From positions 16,948,527 through 17,008,526 of the forward strand of contig OX485808.1 of assembly GCA_950295325.1 (NCBI GenBank): a stretch of 60,000 bases of DNA, given 5' to 3'. This DNA comes from Polytrichum commune (taxonomy: Eukaryota; Streptophyta; Polytrichopsida; Polytrichales; Polytrichaceae). The notes beneath the pieces are model-generated. The model saw only the letters and a program-made list of their open reading frames with translations, was not told where the DNA came from and ran no database searches. Positions 51,208 to 60,000 of this stretch are shown here, piece by piece. Position 1 is the stretch's first letter. Every line of letters begins with the position of its first letter. The position numbers and the translations under genes were made by a program.

Positions 51208-51813
51208 CCCGTACATATAACTAAAGGTCTTCCCCGGGACTATACACAAAGACAAAAACATTACTTTATACCTAATACCACCTCACTTAAACCCCCATAT
51301 ACCCACCTAGAAAACTTATTCTCAACATACCTAACACAAGACTCGCCTAACCAAGAACTAACCAACATACACCGTCACAAACCAATACTTTCACAACACC
51401 CACTACACTCCCAAATTTATGCCCTCATAATAACATATGGACCTACACCACAAATATGCGACCAACAAATGGTCGAAGACATCGACCCCCGATGCCTCAC
51501 CATCCTCAAAAGATTACAAAGATCCCCGGAATACACTTCCTCACACACACAACACTTACACACCATCAACCACCACACACCACCTACTACCATAGCACAA
51601 ACATACACACACATAAATGAAAAAATAGCCAAAGGGGAAAACATAACTATGCCTATCCTACAAAAAGAAATACCCCATATACCCCCACAAGTACTACTAG
51701 AGCTAAGCAGATGTACACAAACCATACATGGTTACCACTCCACACATGACATAATACACCCCAACCTCAGCCCGAACACCAACATAGACACGGACAATCA
51801 CCAAACTTCCACA

Positions 51814-52546
51814 TTAAAAATAATTACCTTGAATACATGGTGTATCAGCTCAAGTTTACCTGGAATCCAAGACCTCGCACGAACAATACATAAAGACCCA
51901 CATATCATACTCATCCAAGAAACTAAACTCCAAAAACTAAAATCTACAACATATATTGACAAAAAATTCCCAAACTACAAAATTATAGATAATAACTCAA
52001 ACATCACAACACCAAACCAAAACAGATATTCTAGGGACAACCCGGCTAGAGGGGGTACCCTAACTATGATACCTAAAACCATCCATACAAACGAAAATAT
52101 CACCAAAATCCCCACACCTAGCACAATCTCACCATACCTACAAATCATCACCATAAAAAATAAACCAATCACCTCCATACTCCTCATAAATATGTACAAG
52201 ACCTACACATAATACAAGAAATCCAAAACCAAATCCAAACACTAGTACAAAATCATTCAACACACCACATCATACTAGGAGGTGACTTCAACCGAGACAT
52301 CCTCCTTAAAGGACGGTCATCCAACGGAATAACATCTCCTCCCAACCCACAAGAACATGAAACACAAAGACTAGGATTCAAAACGATTAATAACCACGAA
52401 ACATACACAAGGCAAGGGTGACACAATTACACCGCGACTAGCCACATTGATGGATTTTATTCTAACCTCCCAAACCACGCCTCCCTACAAAGCCATACAA
52501 TCACTAACCTTAACCAAAATTTTGACCATTACCCGGTCCAATTATA
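51814..52546 (+). pseudogene. LINE APE-type endonuclease domain
   Basis: Nicks target DNA to prime reverse transcription. It begins with LKIITLNTW (residue 719 of the frame), then ILIQETK with the catalytic Glu, up to LLINMY. The frame is lost near 52200, with a few residues missing, and continues in another frame with ILGGDFNRD (GDFN motif, about 52276-52302), SHIDGFY (about 52438-52461) and FDHYPV (about 52523-52540), the three C-terminal APE motifs. An extra TGA lies near 52420. All catalytic motifs can be seen, so the domain was functional before decay. Confidence 0.85.
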
Positions 52547-54882
52547 ATTAGTCCCAAACACTATAATTACAAAAACCAAACCAACACCAAACACCAACCC
52601 TAGGATCACCTATCCTATATCCCCGATAAATATCCAAAACCTCCTAACAACCTTCCTAGATAAACAAAATCTTGAAATATTAAATCTCATAGACACATTA
52701 CAACAAGAACAACTCACTCAACCACAATGGGAAGAAGCCCAAATTAACTTCCAAAAAATCTTAAATTCTCTCAGCAATTGTGTTGAGCAAACATGCATGA
52801 CACAACCTACACCCCCTCTCCCCAACCGAGCCAAGATCCAAGGCGGATTCCTCCCAAAAAAGCAACAGAAAATTTGGAAATCACACATCAAAGTATATCA
52901 TAGTACCCGCAAAGCAATACATGCAGCCTGCCACTACCACCACACACAATTACATAATTACCCCGACATAAAGACACTCCTCTCACTCCACAATGTCAAC
53001 ATCCCCCCCTCCCCACAAACCCCACCACCCACAAACAATGGATTGAGGACCTAGCCCATATAGGACAAACGGCCAAAGTAGATGCCTACAAAATTACCTC
53101 CAAACAAATCTCGATCAACTGCAAAATCGCCATCAAGAAATATAGAGCTCTACTCAACACCAAACCCAAGACTATCCACAAAAAAATCTTCCAACCATCC
53201 ACCGAAAGCTCGTTGCATTGCATAAAAGACTCCCACGATAACATACTTACCAAACCCACAGAAATAGCCAATGAAATATACCGCGCCCAACAAATATCAT
53301 TTCAAAGACAAGCGCCCATTTGCGATGACACCATAGACCATCCACATATATGCATGTATGCCATACGAAAATATCCATGGCATTCACAAGACGGGATCAT
53401 AATAGACAAACGCGGACCTCAAAAACCACAAATAAGCCTACAATTCACTAGAGAAATATATGACAATTGTGTAAAAATATTAACCAAAGGTAAAACCCCC
53501 GGCCCGGACAACATCCCCAACGACATCATCAAGATATTACCCCTACAATGCCAAACCCTTATATTCTTATTCTTCGTACATTGCTACAAACAGCGGGAAA
53601 TCCCAACTGCCTAGAAACACAGTAAAACTATTTTACTCCATAAAAAAGAAGACCCTACCCAATTCAACAACTATAGACCAATAGCGTTAGCTAATACAAT
53701 ATATAAATTATATACTAGCACCTTAACAACCCTCCTTACAAACTACACGAAAAAAACCGCATACTACACTTCAGTCCAGAAGGTTTCCGCCCACAACGTA
53801 ATACCTCAAGGCAAATACAAACGCTAATAGCCGCCCTCGAAGATGCACGACTCACGAATAAAGACATATATCTAACATACATAGACTTTAAAAACGCTTT
53901 TGGTTCTATAGACCATGCAAGACTCCTAGCTATCATGGCCGACCTAGGCTATCCCCTAGATGCCATCGAAATAGTAGGCAACATCTATAACCATTCTACT
54001 ACCGCCTTCACGGGTAACTTCTTCGGAACCATACCTCCCATCAAAATTAACCGAGGTACCATACAAGGTGACACCCTTAGCCCATATTTATTCATAATCT
54101 TTCTAGAACCACTCTTAAGATGGCTAGAGAAGGGCAATATGGGCTACCACTTTAACACGTCCCCATCCACATACACCACATCGGCATATGCCGACGACTT
54201 AGTCATTATCACCGACAAAATTCAACATATCCAACCTCAAATAACTAAGCTCCAAAAATTCGCCGAATGGGCGCACATGGATCTCAACTTATCCAAATGC
54301 GCCATCACCGGATGCCCTAATAAGTCCAAACTCAAACCTAATACCTTTAAAGCGTTCATCCAATCCCAAAACATTATGTATAAATCCAAAAACTTCCCAA
54401 CCCTTACACAAAATGAGCCATACACATACCTAGGCATCCAACTAGTGCCATCCCTAAAATGGAATCTCCAAAAAGAACTCACCTTAAATAAAGCCAAACA
54501 ACAAGGCAAACTACTCGCCGTCTCCCCGGCAAGCTTAAAACAAAAAATCAAAATCCTTAATACCGTCATAAAACCTCGGATTGCCTATGCATACTATGCG
54601 GTCCCCTTTTCAAAGCCCGATATTAAAAAACTTGATAAAATAATCAGTAAAATAACAAAAGAAACTTGCAACATACCAAAAAGTACAGCCAATATCCTCA
54701 CACACCTACCCCACGAAAACTTCGGCATAAATATGACCTCACTACTCCCATACTACATTCATTGTATAGGTCAGCAACTACTACAAGCCCTCAACGATCC
54801 AGGGCAACTAGGTACCATCTATCAAGGCCTAACCAAATACATATCCGCTAAATCGGAGGTTCCTTACACCTACCCAAACTAA
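52547..54882 (+). pseudogene. LINE reverse transcriptase
   Basis: A spacer with frameshift near 53040 leads to KGKTPGPDNIPNDIIKILP (about 53488-53544), the conserved entry to the RT fingers. A TAG at 53613 (where Trp would fit) and a frameshift near 53745 follow. Then come NNYRPIALANTIYKL, GFRPQRNTS, LTYIDFKNAFGSIDH (first catalytic Asp, codon 53884), RGTIQGDTLSPYLF, and AYADDLVII (catalytic YADD, 54187-54198), followed by the thumb region. The frame ends at 54882 but homologous sequence continues in another frame. RT motifs are in normal order. Confidence 0.9.
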
Positions 54883-56184
54883 AACAACAAGCGTGCTCTA
54901 GGTCCCCTATAGCACGGACACTATTCCTACTCAAAAGAGAATATGAAATACATGTAACCACCAAAAACAAAACCTTCCCAGTCAAAAAAACCCCACTAGA
55001 AATAGCATGGAGAACCAACCCCATATACAACACCCTCTCGGACCACTCTAAAATACAATCCCAAAAATACCTAGACAAACTCTATACATATGGCATAACC
55101 ACTCTATCACAAATCTTAAACAAAACTAGCACATCCATCCTTACCTCCGAAGAATTCCGCATCACATACAAAAACGCACCCAAAACCATTAAGGCGGCAC
55201 TACAACAAGCACAAAGACTATTCCCTCAACCACAACAACCCGCACCCCAAACAACACCCCAAACAACACAACACCCGACACAAACCACCGACCCCAACCT
55301 AAACCCAATACTTGGGAACGCCATACATAAAATCATAAAAGAAAAAACTACCACAAGAAAGGACAAATGGGGAGCACAAGCCATCAAAACAACATACTTA
55401 TGCCAATGGCAGACCACGAACAACACCACACATCAATGGCGCACAGAAGAAGACTTACTCCACCCGGACAACATATTCTTAAATCATAACCTATTAACCA
55501 TCTCACAATACCACACCGCAACCACAACACAAAACATCACTAACACATATGCCAATTACCTTACCAATACCCAAACAAAAGACACTAAGTTTATACATCC
55601 ACCACTAACAATTACCAACCTCACCCTAAACACCCATGAATGTAACCGTCCATAACAACACACGCATTAGGAGCAAATATATATGACCAAAAAGGAAACT
55701 ACATAGCTACCCTTACCCTCGAAAGGTTACATTGGCTATGGAACCAATTCTCTCATAACACCCTTCAACACCTCACTAACTTCCTACAACCACCACCACA
55801 AGATTTTGAAACAGAAATCCTATGGCTCCTACAAAGATACATAACTATACTCCCCAGAAAAAAGCCAAAAACTATCCAACCAAACAACCTACACCAAACA
55901 CTACCCCCCGAAATCACCAAAACACTCATAGAATCCTTCCAAATTACACACTCATACTATTCATCCCCCCTCACTTGCCCTACCCAACTCACCCAATATA
56001 ACTCCCCACACACTCGAGACATACTATTTGGATCAATAGGCAAAGCAAACTCGGCCAAATGGACAGGGCATGGACTAGCGTTCCCCACGGACCACAATAC
56101 AACCCTCGAAGCCTTCCACTGGGCTAGAATGGCCGCTAAAGAGGATGCACAAACAATCACTATCCTAATAATAAACCACAAGGA
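54883..56184 (+). pseudogene. LINE region between RT and RNase H
   Basis: No long frame survives, but frames such as KTPLEIAWRTNPIYNTL and ILFGSIGKANSAKWTGHG can be followed through several stops and shifts. The sequence keeps the A/C-rich bias of the element. This connecting region was once coding. No domain was recognised. Confidence 0.5.
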
Positions 56185-58005
56185 TTGGACACCACAACAA
56201 ATACCACTCACAAACCCGGACATACACATCCTAGCCACAATCCCACCACATACTATAACATACAACCCCACGCCAGAATGGCCAAAATACTACCAATACA
56301 CCTTACATCAATCATATGCGTACACAACCAAGGAACCATACCAAATAACACCCAAATACCAACCGCATTACAAAGAATACTAAAAAACACAACACATACA
56401 CACATAGACATCCACCCCATTAAACCCACACCCACACATTACAACGTTAAATTCCCTAACGCATGGAAAAATGCCCCTAAAGCCACCCCCCTCCAAACCA
56501 TAAACACCCACATAATACCCCTACCAAGCACATTCACAAACACATACCCCCTTAAATTCCACCCACAACAGTGCACATATACGGATGGATCATTCATCCC
56601 CCGGACCAAAAACTCCGAAGGCCAAATAGAAGGAAACACTGCAGGATCAGGAGTATATAGCCCTAACAACAACACAAAAATCTCAGAAAGATTACCAGGC
56701 TACCAAAACATACTTAGAGCCGAACTCAATGCAATTCTCATTGCCGTTAAAAATATACAACTCACTAAAATAGACACACACATATTCACAGATAGCCTTA
56801 ACAGCATATATCTAATTAACAACCACATCGACCGCCCAACATCACAACACCACCACCCAGACAAATTACTCATAGCAGCAATAGTACGACATATATACTG
56901 GACCCCACACAAAATACACATACATAAAGTACGGGCTCATACAGGCATCACCGGAAATGAAATAGCAGATGCACTAGCAAACGAAGGAACTACCAAAGAA
57001 AAACCGAATACCACCCCACGTATACACACTGCCCACTCGACCCCATACTGGCTAGCAAGCTGCCCAACAGCCACACACGACGGAGCCATCCGTAACTTAC
57101 GTACATTCATAACCAAAGAACACGAAACAAACGAAGCAGACCTAGCCAAACATAAATTCCCATACGTAGACAAATGGCTATCCAATACCCAAATAAACCA
57201 AAAACTCTCCAACCATTTTTGGCAAGACGAGAAAATCCCGGATACCCAAATCACCCAAACACTCAAATTCAGATACGCCCAATATATGGGTAACCACAGG
57301 AAAAACATATTTTGGCCTATCACACACCCAAACCCCAATTGCACGCTATGCCATAAAAATGAACGTGACACATGGCCTCACCTACTATCCACATGTGAGC
57401 ACCCATTCCTTAAAGGACTTAGAATTGCACGACACAACAAAGCAGTACATCTCATCGCCCAAACACTACAAGCCAACAAAAATACCAGATTCTTTACACT
57501 AACAAACGCACGTCACTTTAATAACCAACCACAAGAACAAACAGTACCGGAATGGCTGCTCCAATGCACTTGCCACCCAAACCCATGCCAATGCCTCGCC
57601 AAACTAAGACCAGACATCCTATGCATACTTGGAGCACCAAAACAAATACAACCACCTATATCACCCTCTCCCGAACATACGATCCAATTCATTGAATTCA
57701 CATACTGCCATGATAGATTCCCAAAACAAGCCATCACACACAAACATGCCAAATATGACCCACTAAATAACATCATCCAAAACAACGGTTGGAAAACCAA
57801 CCCCCTCATAACCATCACGGCAGGAGTAAGAGGAGCCATACACGAACACTCCATTGAAAATCTCACAAAAATAAACATCCCAAAATCAAACATCAAAAAA
57901 TTGATGAAAGACATACACCAAAACGCCATCAAATACCTTACCTACTTAGTACTAAATAAAAGAAAACTAGACAACAAACAAAAACCCGTACCCCCTCCTA
58001 ATTAA
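56185..58005 (+). pseudogene. LINE RNase H, CCHC knuckle and PD-(D/E)XK-like C-terminus
   Basis: Open frame of 606 codons, the C-terminal part of the polyprotein. RNase H: CTYTDGSF (Asp134), RAELNAI (Glu180), FTDSLNSIYLI (Asp203), RAHTGITGNEIADALA (Asp262), the full DEDD set. A CCHC zinc knuckle, C-x2-C-x9-H-x4-C, lies at 57340-57396 (CTLCHKNERDTWPHLLSTC). Beyond it, CQCLAKLRPDILCI (Asp477), then IQFIEFTY (Glu504), then HKHAKYDPLNNII and GWKTNPLITITAGVRGAI. This RPD...E order after a CCHC knuckle resembles the restriction-like endonuclease of R2-type elements and related PD-(D/E)XK domains; the expected Lys is replaced by Thr. RNase H removes RNA from the cDNA hybrid; the last domain would be a second nuclease. 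The nuclease call rests on motif order only. Confidence 0.75.
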
Positions 58006-58159
58006 AGATCGCTTGTTTGTATTAAAACCCTAGAGCCCACCTCCCCACAGGAGGCATAAAACCATACACTGCATCACGGAATACCGTGATCAGTGCATGG
58101 CTAACGGGCTCGCATTCACGCTAGTATCATATACTAGTGTTACTTTTTCTTTTCTTTCT
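58006..58159 (+). other. LINE 3' UTR with hairpins and T/C-rich tail
   Basis: Imperfect hairpin at 58062-58100 (CATACACTG...CAGTGCATGG type) and a perfect small hairpin at 58121-58137 (CTAGTAT/ATACTAG). The element ends in TTTTTCTTTTCTTTCTT-like sequence directly against the target duplication. LINEs of the stringent type use 3' UTR stem-loops for recognition by their RT; this is a candidate. Confidence 0.55.
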
Positions 58160-58171
58160 TTCTTGAAATAC
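58160..58171. repeat. Right target-site duplication of the LINE
   Basis: Identical to 44610-44621 (TTCTTGAAATAC). Confidence 0.85.
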
Positions 58172-58572
58172 ACACTATTATGTCAAATCTCAAAATTCAA
58201 TGAGGGTTGAGTGTTTCAATTAGTGATATTAAATCCATGAATACATGCTCATTTCAAGAAAATTAGCGTGTGCTCTAAGGTGCTTTGAAGCTTAAGGTTG
58301 CAACTTTGAGAATCATTCTCGATGGTGCATGAACAACAACAACAACTTCAAGCGTTATAGGATGGTATGCTAGCAATGGGAAAGAACCACCGATCGAGAG
58401 AACCAAATGAGCACCAAGCGACAAGACATTTTGAACTCCGAAAATCCTAGATCTTTTGGCGGTACTAATTTCATAGCATAAGATATTTAGTTTCACCTTC
58501 GATAATTTCTCATACTCACTAGTAGCCCAATCCTCACCAAATGGGATAATTAGTGTAGTAAAAGAATGAAAC
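58172..58572. repeat. Right half of the repeat interrupted by the LINE
   Basis: Continues the repeat seen at 44610, as shown by its uninterrupted relative at about 38990-39390. Non-coding. Confidence 0.65.
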
Positions 58573-58577
58573 ATGTG

Positions 58578-59428
58578 GGTTGACTTCGCCATTGATCATC
58601 ATGTCAAATATGATTTTCACTGGACATAATGGTTGTTTCCACTCTGCTTATAAGTCAAGGAAAACAACCTTTTTTTTTTATAAACAATTTTTGGGTTGTC
58701 TAAATGACAAGGAAATATTTTTGATATATTGTATGCACCAATGTTGGTCTGGTATATAGGTGAATGTATGGTATCAATAGCCAACAAGAGTATTGGTAGC
58801 AAAGAACATATCCGTGGGTATCAAAATTGTAATATTAGTCAAATATTCATATTTGGTGGGTATGTCAACGTGAGAGAATGTTTGTATACCCTAGTTATTA
58901 TTTGAGTCAATACCATTTAATACCTTATTGATACTAGGGCAATTTTGCCTAGATTTGAATGTTATTACATAATATGTAGACTTGGATGGCATCAAAAACA
59001 AAAATATTTTCAAATGCCCACACCCTACTGGTATGAAAATTTGTGAATTCTTCATTATAGGTATATGAATGGTATTAAAAAATGACGATACGAAACCAAC
59101 ACTGGTATGTACTAATCATCGAATACCAACTGAAAGAATGATTGGGTAAGCTAACATGGAGCATATTCCCTCCCCCTTTTTCTTAACATTATGTGATGGG
59201 ATGGGGTGGCATGTCATGTGACATCCCTCCTAAGTTGTGTGTTTGGCCCAGACCAACATTGGTGCATACAATCAAAAAGATTTCCTTGTCATTTAGACAA
59301 CCCAAAAATTGTTTTCAAAAAATAAAAATAAAATAAAGTTGTTGTCCTTAACCTATAAGCAGAGTGGAAACAACCATCATGTCCATTCAATATCATATTT
59401 GACATGATGATCAATGGCCAAGTCAACC
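58578..59428. mobile_element. Fold-back element with about 175-bp inverted arms
   Basis: The left arm 58578-58752 (GGTTGACTTCGCCATTGATC...) is repeated inverted at 59248-59428. Between them lie about 500 bp without a recognisable gene. Non-autonomous; class unknown, target duplication not identified. Confidence 0.7.
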
Positions 59429-60000
59429 GTCATGTCTAATTGTGACAACCTCATTTAAGAGTGACACCGATATTGATAATCCATGCTAATAAGCTACTAA
59501 ATGGATGTTTACATGAATTACAGTGAATATTAAACATCACAAGGAGGAAAATAGACAACAATCGCAATCCATGAGCAGAGCGTAAACCGACATTTCTAAG
59601 CACACTGAATATCCCAACTATTCGGAGTTATGCAGTGCAATAATATCTTACTCGGGAGTTCAATTTCAAGTAATGAAAATTCAAAAGGTTGTTCAAACAT
59701 TATATAACATAAATGATTTTGCTTGGTAAAATATTACATTCATATTAAATAATCAGAGCATCGCATAACTCCGAATAATAACACGCACGGGATAACCAGT
59801 TTAGTAGGTGAAAACATGGTGGATTATGTGAAACATCACCTTGATGACATTCTTTTACAGGAAGAGCCAAGAACAAACATTAGATGCATCGGAACTCTTA
59901 TTTTCGCAGGAAGTCGGCATGGTGTTCTGAAGAACAACTTAAAGCACTGATGGTGCCAACTTTCAAACCTTGATGGCCCACGATGAACGATGTGTGGTGA
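59429..60000. other. No gene recognised
   Basis: A short inverted repeat (ATTCGGAGTTATGC near 59623 and its complement near 59764) is the only structure noticed. A coding exon at the very end of the window cannot be excluded. Confidence 0.35.

Larger units (their letters stand above)
49660..51813 (+). pseudogene. LINE linker: hydrophobic segments and two 2A-like modules
   Basis: One open frame (49660-52212) joins the ORF1 tail to the endonuclease. Residues 1-60 look like a coiled coil. Residues 128-162 are strongly hydrophobic (WLPYFICYVLLFFYNKE...). A long T/H/P/K-rich spacer leads to KLTAYIRDLHALILLSGD and the first NPGP (Pro362). HITKNLPQEYTQ follows, then a second hydrophobic segment FMYWFFYYCYNKE (about 386-398), a second spacer, KLTKYIIDLQVLILLSGD, and the second NPGP (Pro516), then HITKGLPRDYTQ. 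The repeated order shows a tandem duplication of about 154 residues. Known LINEs (for example in trypanosomes and marine invertebrates) carry 2A-like motifs before the endonuclease; two in series is unusual. Confidence 0.75.
44622..58159 (+). mobile_element. Very long non-LTR retrotransposon (LINE), dead copy
   Basis: Bounded by a 12-bp target-site duplication, 13.5 kb long including a 1.45-kb DNA transposon, so about 12.1 kb of LINE. Order on the plus strand: 5' leader, a basic/low-complexity ORF1 N-terminal part, an RRM-like ORF1 part, two hydrophobic/2A-like modules, APE endonuclease, reverse transcriptase, RNase H, CCHC knuckle, PD-(D/E)XK-like C-terminal region, and a 3' UTR with hairpins ending in a T/C-rich tail rather than poly(A). 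The coding strand is visibly A- and C-rich and G-poor, unlike the flanks. Stops and frameshifts at about 49577, 52210, 52420, 53040, 53613, 53745, 54880 and elsewhere make it inactive, yet the flanking duplication is still perfect. Confidence 0.9.

Overview
This is nuclear DNA from a green land plant or a close streptophyte relative. The evidence is a canonical plant-type PRMT1 with spliceosomal GT-AG introns, three TIR-NB-ARC-LRR (TNL) resistance-type loci, a remnant of plant-type EYA phosphatase, and long stretches of AT-rich, transposon-filled intergenic DNA. The TNL sequences look bryophyte-like to me, but that is an impression and not a placement. No tRNA, rRNA, CRISPR array or bacterial-type operon was seen.

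Layout. 0-3.2 kb: gene-poor DNA with a decayed EYA 3' end. 3.2-8 kb: TNL copy A, TIR plus half an NB-ARC, cut off before the LRR. 8-10.8 kb: repeats and a Harbinger-like element. 10.8-16.8 kb: TNL copy B, frameshifted in the LRR by a 19-bp tandem duplication. 17-20.1 kb: a convergent PRMT1 pseudogene split by a long inverted-repeat element. 20-26 kb: a second Harbinger-like element and minisatellites. 26-31.3 kb: TNL copy C, with the TIR exon deleted and a 34-bp frameshifting deletion in the NB-ARC. 31.5-35.0 kb: an apparently intact nine-exon PRMT1 on the minus strand, convergent with copy C. 35-44.6 kb: AT-rich repeats and MITEs. 44.6-58.2 kb: one very long non-LTR retrotransposon (LINE) bounded by a 12-bp target-site duplication. 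58.2-60 kb: repeats and a fold-back element.

The TNL(+)/PRMT1(-) convergent pair is a duplicated block: C/PRMT1 is the more complete copy, B/PRMT1-pseudogene a second, and A a third without the PRMT1 part. The A and B leaders are identical by eye over about 1.26 kb although the gene bodies differ.

The most unusual object is the LINE. It carries an ORF1-type RRM-like protein, two tandem copies of a module (hydrophobic segment, H/T/P-rich spacer, 2A-like NPGP motif), an APE-type endonuclease, a reverse transcriptase (YADD), an RNase H, a CCHC zinc knuckle, and a C-terminal region resembling a PD-(D/E)XK (restriction-like) nuclease. It may therefore be a dual-endonuclease retrotransposon that used ribosome skipping to separate its proteins. 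This copy is dead: stops, frameshifts and an inserted pogo/Tigger-like DNA transposon interrupt it.
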